A stretch of DNA of 64,000 nt, taken from positions 1 to 64,000 of the forward strand of contig JAEUOY010000167.1 in the NCBI GenBank assembly GCA_016790515.1. Reading direction: 5' to 3'. The translations under genes and the position numbers were made by a program. This DNA is from Burkholderiaceae bacterium (GTDB lineage: Bacteria; Pseudomonadota; Gammaproteobacteria; Burkholderiales; Burkholderiaceae_C). Position 1 is the stretch's first letter; every line of letters starts with the position of its first letter. The notes beneath the pieces were generated by a model, which saw nothing but the letters and a program-made list of their open reading frames with translations, did no database searches and was not told the origin of the DNA. Below, one piece after another: positions 49,559-58,648 of the stretch.

Positions 49559-50191
49559 ATGAACCAGCCAATCTCCGGACGTCTTGGTCGAGCGATCAGA
49601 GTTCTGACCCTTGGTTTCGCAGTCCTGTTGGTGGCCTGTGCCAGCGGACCTGAATTGCCGCCCGCGCCGAAAACCGCCGCAGTGCAGGACTACACCTACA
49701 TCATCGGTGCCGGCGACAACCTGAACATCATCGTCTGGCGCAACCCGGAACTGTCGATGTCCGTGCCTGTGCGGCCCGACGGCAAGGTCGCCGCGCCGCT
49801 GGTCGATGAGATGGTCGCGCAGGGCAAGACGTCGACCGAGTTGGCGCGTGAGCTCGAGAAGCAGCTGGGCAAGTATGTGCGCGATCCCGTCGTTACCGTC
49901 CTGGTCACGGCGTTTGTCGGGCCATATGGCGAGCAGATACGCGTGGTCGGTGAAGCGGCCAAACCGCAGTTTCTGAGCTACAAGAAGGACATGACGGTTC
50001 TCGACGTCATGATTGCCGTGGGCGGGTTGACCGATTTCGCCGATGGGAACAGCGCCACCATCCTGCGCACCAGCGAGGGCAACAAGCTGTATGCCGTGCG
50101 ACTGAAGGACTTGGTGCGGCGCGGCGACGTATCGGCCAATGTAGAGATGAAACCGGGCGACATCCTGATCGTGCCGCAAAGTCTGTTCTGA
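49559..50191 (+). CDS. Polysaccharide export lipoprotein, XrtA/PEP-CTERM type (Wza-like)
   Basis: This 210-residue protein is an outer-membrane polysaccharide export protein. The lipobox LLVAC puts the lipidated Cys near residue 27. A poly_export domain follows with YIIGAGDNLNIIVWRNPELS and VRPDGKVAAPLVDEMVAQGKT, then one SLBB-type domain with IRVVGEAAKPQFLSYKKDMT. It is shorter than Wza, as usual for exosortase loci. GAGGG precedes the ATG. It starts the run of export genes continuing to the ATPase. Confidence 0.94.
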   Translation: MNQPISGRLGRAIRVLTLGFAVLLVACASGPELPPAPKTAAVQDYTYIIGAGDNLNIIVWRNPELSMSVPVRPDGKVAAPLVDEMVAQGKTSTELARELEKQLGKYVRDPVVTVLVTAFVGPYGEQIRVVGEAAKPQFLSYKKDMTVLDVMIAVGGLTDFADGNSATILRTSEGNKLYAVRLKDLVRRGDVSANVEMKPGDILIVPQSLF

Positions 50192-50236
50192 GCACCTGCC
50201 GGTGTGATGCCTTCGCAGATGTTGGGGTTCTAGTTC

Positions 50237-51823
50237 ATGGAAGAACTGATCAGTCAGCTGGCCTCGATTGCCCGGGGCATGTGGAAGTTCCGGTGGGCTG
50301 GCCTGGCGGTGGCATGGCTGGTCGGTGTCGTCGGCGCGGTGGTGGCATTCACGGTGCCGGATCGTTTCGAGGCTTCGGCCCGGGTTTTCGTCGACACCCA
50401 GTCGATCCTCAAGCCGCTGATGTCGGGCCTGGCAGTTCAGCCCAACGTCGATCAGCAAGTCGCGATGCTCAGCCGAACGCTCATGAGCCGGCCCAACCTC
50501 GAGAAGCTGGTGCGAATGGCCGACCTGGATCTGAAGTCCCAGTCCAAGGCCGACCAGGAGAAGCTGATCGAGAGGTTGTCGAACGCCCTGTCGATCAAGA
50601 GTACCGGCCGCGACAACCTCTACACGCTGAACTTCGTCGATTCAGACAAGGACAAGGCCAAACGGGTCATTCAGTCCATGGTCTCGATGTTTGTCGAGTC
50701 CAGCCTGGGTGCGAGCCGGAAAGACACGGATTCGGCAAAGGTCTTCCTTGACGAACAGATCAAGACCTACGAAGCGAAGCTCGAGGAGGCGGAAGCGCGA
50801 ATGAAGGAGTTCAGGCTTCGCAACATCGACCTTCAGCCCGGCGACGGGAAGGATTCAGCCAGTCGTCTTGGGGAGATCGCCAGGCAACTGGAGACTGCAA
50901 AACTGGAGCTTCGAGAAGCCGAGAATGCCCGCGATGCGGCAAAGAAGCAGTTGGAGGCCGAGCGATCTGGCGCGGGCGGCAGCCCGGTGACGCAGAGCCT
51001 GCTGCAGGAGTCCGCGGTCTCGGTCGCAACACCGGAGATCGATGCCCGGCTGGACGCGCAGAGGCGGGCCCTCGATGCGCTGATGCAGCGCTATACCGAC
51101 CAGCACCCCGACGTTGTCGGTGCAAGGCGATTGATCAAGGAACTCGAGGATCAGAAGCGGCGCGAGGTTGCCGAATTGCGCAAGACCATGATGGCCTCGC
51201 CGGGGCCGTCCCAGGGTGGCAATGGCAGTTTTGCCGTGCAGGAGATGGGTCGAATCCTGGCAACCTCCGAAGTTCAGGTGGCTGCCTTGAAGGCACGTGT
51301 GAGTGAATATCAGTCCAGGTATGCAGTTGCCAAGGCTCAGTCGAAGACCACGCCGCAAATAGAAGCCGAGGCCGCGCAATTGAACCGCGACTACGGTGTC
51401 ATCAAGAAGAACTACGAGGACTTGGTGGCGCGACGGCAGTCGGCAGTCATGTCGGGCGATCTCGACATGGCCGCCGGTGTCGTCGACTTTCGTCTGATCG
51501 ACCCGCCGCGTGTCTCGCCCAGGCCGGTCTCGCCGAACCGCTTGTTTTTGCTGGGCGGAAGTCTCGTCGCTGCGATCGGCGCTGGTTTGTTCGTCACGTT
51601 CGCAGCCAGCCAGCTCAGGCCGGTCTACGACGATGCCCAGCAACTGCGTGCCAAGACGGGCCTGCCCTTGCTCGGCGTTGTTTCGATGATCCTGAGCGAC
51701 GACGAGCGCAAGCGTGAGCGAACAGGACGCCTGCGCTTTTACGCGGGCACCGGCAGCCTGTTTGCATCCTTCCTCGTGGCCATGGTCACGGTGTCCATTA
51801 TTGCCGCCCGTCAAGCGGGCTGA
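50237..51823 (+). CDS. Chain-length determinant protein, XrtA type (Wzz/GumC-like)
   Basis: This 528-residue inner-membrane protein has helices near residues 20-40 and 435-460 and a coiled-coil periplasmic domain between them (EEAEARMKEFRLRN and RQLETAKLELREAENARDAA). The Wzz motif region before the second helix has RLIDPPRVSPRPVSPNR. It controls polymer length and forms the periplasmic bridge to the export lipoprotein. Unlike BY-kinases with a fused kinase, the tyrosine kinase is a separate gene just downstream. Confidence 0.94.
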   Translation: MEELISQLASIARGMWKFRWAGLAVAWLVGVVGAVVAFTVPDRFEASARVFVDTQSILKPLMSGLAVQPNVDQQVAMLSRTLMSRPNLEKLVRMADLDLKSQSKADQEKLIERLSNALSIKSTGRDNLYTLNFVDSDKDKAKRVIQSMVSMFVESSLGASRKDTDSAKVFLDEQIKTYEAKLEEAEARMKEFRLRNIDLQPGDGKDSASRLGEIARQLETAKLELREAENARDAAKKQLEAERSGAGGSPVTQSLLQESAVSVATPEIDARLDAQRRALDALMQRYTDQHPDVVGARRLIKELEDQKRREVAELRKTMMASPGPSQGGNGSFAVQEMGRILATSEVQVAALKARVSEYQSRYAVAKAQSKTTPQIEAEAAQLNRDYGVIKKNYEDLVARRQSAVMSGDLDMAAGVVDFRLIDPPRVSPRPVSPNRLFLLGGSLVAAIGAGLFVTFAASQLRPVYDDAQQLRAKTGLPLLGVVSMILSDDERKRERTGRLRFYAGTGSLFASFLVAMVTVSIIAARQAG

Positions 51824-51828
51824 TAGCG

Positions 51829-52830
51829 ATGAGCAGCTTGATCGAGCAGGCGGCCCAGAGGCTGGCGCAGATCCGTGATGCCGGAATTGCGGTTCCCGAT
51901 GTGGGTAGCGGGGCTGCCGGCACTGACAGGGTCGAGTCCGCCACCGGTGTAGATGTGGGGCAGTCGCGTGCATCTGCGCCGCTGCCACCGGCGGATCAGC
52001 CCGGGCCCGCGTCGCAACTCTCCAAGGCCATCGAACTGGACCTCGAAAGCCTGGCGAAATCGGGGTACCTGGTTCCCGCAGCACCGCGCTCTCACATTGC
52101 CGATCAGTTTCGTGTGATCAAGCGCCCGCTGATCGCAAATGCCATCGGCAAGGGGGTTGCGAAGGTCAATCACGGCAACCTGATCATGACGACGAGCGCC
52201 ATGCCGGGCGAGGGCAAGAGCTTCACCTCGATCAACCTGGCGATGAGCATCGCCTCGGAGCTGGACCATACGGTGATGTTGGTCGACGCTGACGTTGCCC
52301 GCCCATCCTTGCTGAAGAAGCTGGGCCTTCCCGAGACGCAGGGACTGCTCGATTTGCTGGAGGGCAAGGCCGAGATGAGCGATGTGTTGATGCGCACCAA
52401 CATCGACAAGCTCACGATTCTGCCGAGCGGGCGACCCCATCCCAAGTCCACCGAGCTGCTGGCCAGCGATGCCATGCGACAGCTGCTCAATGACATGGCA
52501 ACGCGCTACCCGGACCGGATCATCATTTTCGATTCGCCGCCGCTGCTGCTGACGACCGAGTCTCGCGTGCTCGCGTCGCAGATGGGGCAGGTGGTTCTGG
52601 TGGTGCAGGCCGGCAAGACCCTGCAGGCGGATGTGCAGCATGCGCTGTCGACGATCGAGTCGTGCCCGATCCGCCTGCTGTTGTTGAACAAGACGCGCTC
52701 GGAGTCCCAGGGTGCCTACGGCTACGGCTACGGCTATGGGTATGGCTACGGCTACGGCGATGGCTACGGCTACGGAAGCGGCGACGCTTCTCCGCAGCAC
52801 GCTGACGTCAATGCGGCCGCGGCCCGCTGA
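51829..52830 (+). CDS. Tyrosine-protein kinase, XrtA type (CapB/Wzc-C-like)
   Basis: This 333-residue protein is a bacterial tyrosine kinase (BY-kinase). Walker A is TTSAMPGEGKSFTS (Lys about 130), Walker A' is VMLVDADVARPS, and Walker B is RIIIFDSPPLLL. The C-terminal tail is a run of Tyr-Gly repeats with nine tyrosines, the expected autophosphorylation cluster. It phosphorylates itself in a ring and times polymer export with the chain-length protein. It follows that gene by five bases, and its last 20 bases overlap the next gene. Confidence 0.94.
   Translation: MSSLIEQAAQRLAQIRDAGIAVPDVGSGAAGTDRVESATGVDVGQSRASAPLPPADQPGPASQLSKAIELDLESLAKSGYLVPAAPRSHIADQFRVIKRPLIANAIGKGVAKVNHGNLIMTTSAMPGEGKSFTSINLAMSIASELDHTVMLVDADVARPSLLKKLGLPETQGLLDLLEGKAEMSDVLMRTNIDKLTILPSGRPHPKSTELLASDAMRQLLNDMATRYPDRIIIFDSPPLLLTTESRVLASQMGQVVLVVQAGKTLQADVQHALSTIESCPIRLLLLNKTRSESQGAYGYGYGYGYGYGYGDGYGYGSGDASPQHADVNAAAAR
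52717..52776 (+). repeat. Tandem TACGGC repeat coding the Tyr-Gly tail of the kinase
   Basis: Nine Tyr-Gly codon pairs, with one Asp-Gly interruption, are encoded by a near-perfect six-base repeat (TACGGC with TAT/GGG variants). It could expand or contract by slippage and so change the number of phosphorylatable tyrosines. Confidence 0.85.
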
Positions 52831-54388
52831 GCATCTGGCCGTGCACAGCCATGCGGCGAAATCGTCGCGCGGAGCGCCGCAGACCGTGGCAAGCCTCGTC
52901 CTAGCGTTCTCGACCACGGTCGGGTCGGCGCCTGCGGCCTTCGCGCAGGCGGGCACGGGGTTCAGGTTCGTGCCCAACATCTCGATCAGTGAAGAAGTTA
53001 GCAACAACATTGACCTGTCGCCGACTGCTCCGCTGTCGGACGCCATCACGCGGATCACGGCCGGCGTTTCGGGCGGCAGCCGGAGTGGGCGGATGCGCGG
53101 CTTCCTGTCCTACGGGTTGACGGCCAATCTCTACGCCCGCAACTCCGACCACAATTCCAATCAGAACACACTGTCGGCGAGCTTCGATGCCGAGGTGATC
53201 GACGGGCGCGCCTTCGTCGGCGTCAGTGCTTCGATCGACCAGACCGCAAGGTCGGCCTTTGGTCCGCAGCCTGGTCTGAGTGGCCTGCCGTCGACCAACG
53301 TCACGGAGCTTCGGACCTTGACTGTCACGCCGCGATTCAATGGCCCGCTGGGGCCGGTGGTCGCGTACACGGCAGGGCTGGGCTACACGATCAGCGACGC
53401 CGGCAGTACCAGCCAGGGCGATTCGACGAGCCTCAATGGATTCGTGCATCTGGGTCCGGCCTCACCCGGGGTGGTCGGGTGGGCCGTCGATCTGACGTCC
53501 ACGCGAACCGACTTCGACGCGGGACGCACCACCGTCGACAACCGGTTGATGGGCAGCCTCAGCCGCAGGATCGACGCCCTGGACCTGCTGGTCAACATTT
53601 CGGGCGGCGCGGAGGGGACGGACCTGGCCAGCTTTCAGAAGGCCCGCTACTGGAACTACGGCATCGGCGCGACCTGGGCACCATCGCCGCGCACCAAGCT
53701 CGTGGCGAATCTCGATGAGCGCTTCTTCGGTCGGGCCCATGAGTTCCGCGTCGAACATCGCACGGCGTTGACGACCTGGACGATCAGTGACACCCGGAGT
53801 CTGAACTCGTCGGCCAATGGCATCTCCACGTTTGGTCCTGGGCCGACCTTCGATCTGTATTTCGCGCAGTTCGCTGCCATCGAGCCCGATCCGGCCAAGC
53901 GGACCGATCTGGTCAACGGCTACCTGAAGGCGAACGGCCTTTCGGCTTCGAGTGGTGCGGATTCGGGTTACCTGCGCTCCGCAGAGACGGTCATGCGTGC
54001 CCAGAACGTTTCGGTCGCCTACCGGGGCCTTCGCGGTGCCGTGGTGCTGGCGATGCACAGGAGTGTCGATGTGCCGATCCAAGGTGCGCCTTCGTTGCCC
54101 AGCGATGACTTTGCCAACACCTCCAACGTCGTGTCCGACAACGTCTCGTTGAATGTGTCGCACCGGCTGACGCCGACATCGTCGGCCAACCTCACCTTCA
54201 GTTATCAGCAAAGTCACGGTGACCAACCTACGCAGTACAGCAACCAGCGCGAGGTGCGCCTGCAGTACGTTGCCGCGCTGAATGACAGCAGCAGCGTGAC
54301 CGCCGGTGCCCGGCGCGCCTTGTACAAGACCTACCAGACGCCCTACAACGAGAGCGCAGCCTTCGCCACCTTTGGTCATCGATTCTGA
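52811..54388 (+). CDS. XrtA/PEP-CTERM-associated outer-membrane beta-barrel protein
   Basis: This 525-residue protein is of the exosortase-associated outer-membrane family (PEP-CTERM system TIGR03016-like). A long N-terminal signal (VASLVLAFSTTVGSAPAAFAQ) is followed by NISISEEVSNNIDLSP and repeated barrel strands to a terminal Phe (ATFGHRF). It probably forms the outer-membrane pore or scaffold for polysaccharide. The ATG at 52811 is chosen because it gives a credible signal; an upstream start would translate the Tyr-Gly repeat in another frame. It overlaps the kinase gene by 20 bases. Confidence 0.88.
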   Translation: MRPRPAEHLAVHSHAAKSSRGAPQTVASLVLAFSTTVGSAPAAFAQAGTGFRFVPNISISEEVSNNIDLSPTAPLSDAITRITAGVSGGSRSGRMRGFLSYGLTANLYARNSDHNSNQNTLSASFDAEVIDGRAFVGVSASIDQTARSAFGPQPGLSGLPSTNVTELRTLTVTPRFNGPLGPVVAYTAGLGYTISDAGSTSQGDSTSLNGFVHLGPASPGVVGWAVDLTSTRTDFDAGRTTVDNRLMGSLSRRIDALDLLVNISGGAEGTDLASFQKARYWNYGIGATWAPSPRTKLVANLDERFFGRAHEFRVEHRTALTTWTISDTRSLNSSANGISTFGPGPTFDLYFAQFAAIEPDPAKRTDLVNGYLKANGLSASSGADSGYLRSAETVMRAQNVSVAYRGLRGAVVLAMHRSVDVPIQGAPSLPSDDFANTSNVVSDNVSLNVSHRLTPTSSANLTFSYQQSHGDQPTQYSNQREVRLQYVAALNDSSSVTAGARRALYKTYQTPYNESAAFATFGHRF

Positions 54389-54391
54389 GCC

Positions 54392-55507
54392 ATGTACGAA
54401 TCGTTCTACGGGCTCACCAACAAGCCCTTCCAGCTCAACCCGGACCCGAGCTTCTACTTCGGCAGCAAGCAGCATCGGCGGGCCAAGGCCTACCTGGACT
54501 ACGGCGTCTCGCGCAACGAGGGCTTCATCGTCATCACCGGCGAGATCGGTGCCGGCAAGACCACGCTGCTGCGCGCGCTGATCGATGGCCTGCACGGCAG
54601 CAATGTCGTCGTGGGGCACCTCGTCACGACCCAGCTCGGTGCCGAGGACACGCTGCGCATGGTGGGTGCCTCGTTCGGCTTCAAGGTCAAGGATGTGCCG
54701 AAGTCGGAGCTTCTGATCACGCTGGAGGCGTTCCTGATCAGCCAGACCAGCAAGGGCAAGCGCTGCCTGCTGATCGTCGACGAGGCGCAGAACCTGACGC
54801 CTCGTGCGGTGGAAGAACTGCGCATGCTGTCGAACTTCCAGTTCGGCAACCAGGCGCTGATGCAGAGTTTTCTGGTCGGCCAGCCGGAATTCCGCGAGAT
54901 CCTGCAGCGGCCCGAGATGGAGCAGTTCCGGCAGCGCGTGGCGGCCACCTGCCACATCGGCCCGCTCGACCTCGACGAGACCCAGCATTACATCGAGCAC
55001 CGCCTGAAGTGCGCCGGCTCGACCGGCAAGCCCACGTTCGACCCGGCGGTGTTCGAGGTCATCTTCAAGGCCAGCGGTGGCATTCCGCGGCGCATCAACT
55101 CGATTGCCGATCGGCTGCTGCTGGCGGGTTTCCTGGCGAACAAGACCCATCTGGAACTCGCCGACGTGCAAGAGGTGGTCCGCGAGTTCGAGCAGGAGGC
55201 CGAAGTGCCCGCGCGCCGGCCGGTCACGGTCCGCGACAGCATGCCGGCCGAACTGGGCGCATCAGGCCCGGCCAGCACCACCGCTGCGACGCTCGATGTC
55301 GATCTGAGCAAGCTGCAGCTCGACCCGGCGGCAGCCGACACGATGGCGCGCCAGCTCGGCCGGCTCACGGCCGAGCAGCGCGGTGACCAGATCCAGCGCC
55401 TGGAGCGCGGACTGTTGCGGCTGGAACGCACGAACCTGCAGATGCTGGCGATGCTCCAGCAGCTGGTGAGCGCGGTGAAGAAGCCGACCGACGAGGGTCC
55501 GAAGTGA
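54392..55507 (+). CDS. XrtA-associated ATPase (ExeA/GspA-like)
   Basis: This 371-residue AAA+ protein has the ExeA-type layout. It has MYESFYGLTNKPFQLNPDP at the start, Walker A ITGEIGAGKTTLLRAL near 50, Walker B LLIVDEAQNLTPRAVEELRM near 125, and sensor residues in FRQRVAATCHIGPLD. The last 100 residues form a less conserved helical tail (RIQRLERGLLRLERTNLQML-like). It is constant in exosortase A loci and thought to energise assembly of the surface export machinery. Its TGA overlaps the epimerase start. Confidence 0.92.
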   Translation: MYESFYGLTNKPFQLNPDPSFYFGSKQHRRAKAYLDYGVSRNEGFIVITGEIGAGKTTLLRALIDGLHGSNVVVGHLVTTQLGAEDTLRMVGASFGFKVKDVPKSELLITLEAFLISQTSKGKRCLLIVDEAQNLTPRAVEELRMLSNFQFGNQALMQSFLVGQPEFREILQRPEMEQFRQRVAATCHIGPLDLDETQHYIEHRLKCAGSTGKPTFDPAVFEVIFKASGGIPRRINSIADRLLLAGFLANKTHLELADVQEVVREFEQEAEVPARRPVTVRDSMPAELGASGPASTTAATLDVDLSKLQLDPAAADTMARQLGRLTAEQRGDQIQRLERGLLRLERTNLQMLAMLQQLVSAVKKPTDEGPK

Positions 55508-56676
55508 CGAATCCGAACATCCGCGAGGCCGCTCCAGCGCAGACGGTCGGCCCGGTGATGTGCGTGGTGGGGGCACGTCCGAACTTCATGAAGATGGCGC
55601 CGATCCTGCGTGCACTGGCGGCACACCAGCCGCCGCTGCCGGCACTGCTGGTCCACACCGGGCAGCACTACGACCAGGGCATGAGCCACCAGCTGTTCGA
55701 GGATCTGGGCCTGCCGCGGCCCGACCTGAACCTGGAGGTCGGGTCGGGCAGCCACGCGGTGCAGACTGCCGAGGTGATGCGCCGGTTCGAGCCCGCGCTG
55801 GACCAGCACCAGCCGTCCTGCGTTCTGGTGGTGGGCGACGTCAACTCGACGCTGGCCTGCACCCTGGTGGCAGTGAAGAAGGGCGTGCCGGTGGTCCACG
55901 TCGAGGCCGGCCTGCGCAGCTACGACCGCAAGATGCCAGAGGAGATCAACCGGGTGTTGACCGACCAGGTGGCCGATCGGCTCTACACCACCGAGCGCAG
56001 CGCGCTCGACAACCTGCGTCGCGAAGGCGTGTCGGCCGAACGGGTGTGCTTTGCCGGCAACGTGATGATCGATTCACTGATCGCCAACCGGCCGCATGCG
56101 CGACCGGCCACCGACACGCTGCGCAGCCATGGCATCGACCCGGCGCTGGTCGCCCATCCCAAGGGATATGGCGTGGTCACGTTGCACCGCCCGTCCAATG
56201 TCGACGACGCCGACACGCTGGCCAGCCTGCTGGGTGTACTGCGCGAGGTTTCGGCGAGCCTGCCGCTGGTGTTTGCACTGCACCCGCGAACCCGCAACAA
56301 CATCGAGCGTTTCGGCCTCGGACAACTGATCGATGGCCAGCGCATGGCACTGCTGCCGCCGCAGGGGTATCTGGAAATGCTGGGCCTGATGGCCGATGCC
56401 ACGCTGGTGCTGACCGATTCCGGCGGGCTGCAGGAGGAGACCACCGCGTTGGGTGTGCCGTGCCTGACCCTGCGGGAGAACACCGAGCGCCCGATCACGG
56501 CCGAACAGGGCACCAACACGCTGGTGGGCCGCGATGTGCAGGCGATCCGGAACGGCGTCGCCGAGGTCCTGCGCGGCGAAGGCAAGCGCGGCCGCGTGCC
56601 TGAACGCTGGGACGGCCAGGCGGCCGACCGCATTGCCGCCGACCTGTGGCAATGGCTCAGCGCCGGCGCATCGTGA
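55504..56676 (+). CDS. wecB: UDP-N-acetylglucosamine 2-epimerase (non-hydrolysing)
   Basis: This 390-residue enzyme interconverts UDP-GlcNAc and UDP-ManNAc. The N-terminal motif GARPNFMKMAPILRAL, the HVEAGLRSYDRKMPEEINR block with conserved acidic residues, VTLHRPSNVDD and the C-terminal TDSGGLQEETTALG are all family hallmarks. It provides ManNAc for the polysaccharide, and the UDP-sugar dehydrogenase encoded at about 61.5 kb may oxidise its product or a related sugar. It starts with GTG overlapping the ATPase stop by four bases. Confidence 0.93.
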   Translation: MTNPNIREAAPAQTVGPVMCVVGARPNFMKMAPILRALAAHQPPLPALLVHTGQHYDQGMSHQLFEDLGLPRPDLNLEVGSGSHAVQTAEVMRRFEPALDQHQPSCVLVVGDVNSTLACTLVAVKKGVPVVHVEAGLRSYDRKMPEEINRVLTDQVADRLYTTERSALDNLRREGVSAERVCFAGNVMIDSLIANRPHARPATDTLRSHGIDPALVAHPKGYGVVTLHRPSNVDDADTLASLLGVLREVSASLPLVFALHPRTRNNIERFGLGQLIDGQRMALLPPQGYLEMLGLMADATLVLTDSGGLQEETTALGVPCLTLRENTERPITAEQGTNTLVGRDVQAIRNGVAEVLRGEGKRGRVPERWDGQAADRIAADLWQWLSAGAS

Positions 56677-56729
56677 CGCGGCTTGCCAATTGACATCCAG
56701 GCGACCCGTCGCTGCTGCAGAGTACCGCC

Positions 56730-57590
56730 ATGCCGGCCCTCCCCCTCACCAATGCGCTGACGATCGACGTCGAGGACTACTTCCAGGTCTCGGCGATGGC
56801 GCCCTACATCCGGCGCAGTGATTGGGACAGCCGCGAGTGCCGGGTCGAGCGCAACGTCGATCGCATCCTGGCGCTGCTGGCGGCGCACGACACCCGTGCG
56901 ACCTTCTTCACGCTGGGCTGGATCGCCGAACGCTACCCGCAGCTGGTGCGCCGCATTGTCGAACAGGGCCATGAACTGGCCAGCCATGGCTACGGCCATC
57001 AGCGCGCCAGCGACCTGGGGCCAGACGAGTTCCGCGACGACATCGTGCGCGCCAAGCAACTGCTCGAGGACATCGGCGGCGTGGCGGTGCAGGGGTACCG
57101 TGCGCCGAGCTTCTCGATCGGCGAGGGCAACCTGTGGGCCTTCGACAGCCTGCAGCAGGCCGGCTACCGCTACAGCTCGAGCATCTACCCGATCAGGCAC
57201 GATCACTACGGCATGCCCGACGCGCCTCGCTTCGCCCACCCCAGGTGCGACGGCCTGATCGAGATCCCGGTGACCACGCTGAGGTTTCGCGGCCGCAACC
57301 TGCCCTCCAGCGGCGGGGGTTATTTCCGGCTGCTGCCCTATGCACTGTCGCGCTGGATGATCCGCCGCGTCAACGCCGACGATGGCCGGCCGGCGATCTT
57401 CTATTTCCATCCCTGGGAAATCGATCACGAGCAGCCGCGAGTCGCCGGCATCGACCTGAAGACAAGGTTCCGCCACTACGTCAACATCGGCCGCATGGAG
57501 CGCCGCCTGGACGACCTGCTGCAGGACTTCCGTTGGGGGCGCATGGACGACATCTTCCTCGGTCGACCCGACCGGCCCTCTGCGCACTGA
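56730..57590 (+). CDS. Polysaccharide deacetylase, PEP-CTERM locus type
   Basis: This 286-residue NodB-homology enzyme removes N-acetyl groups from amino-sugar polymers. Motif 1 is LTIDVEDYFQVSAM (catalytic and metal Asp), motif 2 is ELASHGYGHQ (metal His pair), and motif 3 is GYRAPSFSIGEGN. The C-terminal part has FYFHPWEIDHEQPRV. It lacks a signal peptide, so it acts in the cytoplasm on lipid-linked precursor, as is usual in these loci. It is followed after 13 bases by the FemAB-like gene. Confidence 0.93.
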   Translation: MPALPLTNALTIDVEDYFQVSAMAPYIRRSDWDSRECRVERNVDRILALLAAHDTRATFFTLGWIAERYPQLVRRIVEQGHELASHGYGHQRASDLGPDEFRDDIVRAKQLLEDIGGVAVQGYRAPSFSIGEGNLWAFDSLQQAGYRYSSSIYPIRHDHYGMPDAPRFAHPRCDGLIEIPVTTLRFRGRNLPSSGGGYFRLLPYALSRWMIRRVNADDGRPAIFYFHPWEIDHEQPRVAGIDLKTRFRHYVNIGRMERRLDDLLQDFRWGRMDDIFLGRPDRPSAH

Positions 57591-57603
57591 CCTGCCGCTC
57601 TCC

Positions 57604-58641
57604 GTGATCGAGATCAAACGACTGGCCGCGCAGGATGCCGGCACCTGCAAGCGCTGGGATGCCTTCGTGCTGGCCTGCCCACAGGCCACCTTCTTCCACC
57701 GGGCCGGCTGGCAGAAGGTCATCGGTCGGGTCTTCGGCCACGACACCTGGTTCCTCTATGCGGAGAACGATGGCCGCATCGAGGGCGTGCTGCCGCTGGC
57801 GCAGGTCAAGAGCCTGCTGTTCGGCCATTCGCTGGTCGGTCTGCCGTTCGCCGTCTATGGCGGGGTGGCGGCCAGCAGCGACGCCGCCGCTGCGGCGCTC
57901 GAGGCCGAGGCGCAGGCGATTGCGCAGCGCCTGGGTGTCGAGCATCTCGAACTTCGCAACATCCAGCGCAGGCACGACGACTGGCCGCTGCAGGACCTGT
58001 ACGTCACGTTCCGCAAGGAGATCCTGCCGGACGAAGAGGCCAACATGCTGGCCATCCCGCGCAAGCAGCGCGCGATGGTGCGAAAGGGCATCAAGAACCA
58101 ACTGCGCAGCGAGATCGATCCGGGTGTCGAACGCTTCTTCGCGCTGTTTGCCGACAACGTGCATCGCCACGGCACGCCGGCGATGCCCAGGCGCTGGTTC
58201 CAGGCGCTGCGCGACGAGTTCGGCGACGATTGCGAGGTGCTGACGGTGGTCTCGGCCGAAGGCAAGCCGCTGTCTTCTGTGCTGAGCTTCTACTTCCGTG
58301 ACGAAGTGCTGCCGTACTACGCCGGCGATGACGAGGCCGCGCGCGACCTGGCCGCGAACGATTTCAAATACTGGGAGTTGATGCGGCGTGCCTGCGTGCG
58401 CGGCGTCCGATTGTTCGATTACGGGCGCAGCAAGGCGGGCACCGGCCCCTATGCGTTCAAGAAGAACTGGGGCTTCGAGCCCACGCCGCTGAACTACGAA
58501 TACCGCCTCTACAAGCGCGACGCCGTGCCGCAGAACAACCCCAACAACGCCAAGTATCAATTGCTGATCAAGACCTGGCGTCGCATGCCGATCGGGCTGG
58601 CCAACTGGCTGGGGCCGTTCGTGGTGCGCTCGCTGGGCTAG
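57604..58641 (+). CDS. FemAB-like protein, PEP-CTERM locus type
   Basis: This 345-residue protein belongs to the FemAB/GNAT superfamily branch found in XrtA loci. It has FFHRAGWQKVIGRVFGHDTW at the start, LAIPRKQRAMVRKGIKN in the middle and FDYGRSKAGTGPYAFKKNWGF at the end. FemAB enzymes use aminoacyl-tRNA to add residues to peptidoglycan; this branch more likely acylates or aminoacylates the polysaccharide or a nearby carrier, which is inference. It starts at a GTG. Confidence 0.9.
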   Translation: MIEIKRLAAQDAGTCKRWDAFVLACPQATFFHRAGWQKVIGRVFGHDTWFLYAENDGRIEGVLPLAQVKSLLFGHSLVGLPFAVYGGVAASSDAAAAALEAEAQAIAQRLGVEHLELRNIQRRHDDWPLQDLYVTFRKEILPDEEANMLAIPRKQRAMVRKGIKNQLRSEIDPGVERFFALFADNVHRHGTPAMPRRWFQALRDEFGDDCEVLTVVSAEGKPLSSVLSFYFRDEVLPYYAGDDEAARDLAANDFKYWELMRRACVRGVRLFDYGRSKAGTGPYAFKKNWGFEPTPLNYEYRLYKRDAVPQNNPNNAKYQLLIKTWRRMPIGLANWLGPFVVRSLG

Positions 58642-58648
58642 TCACGGC

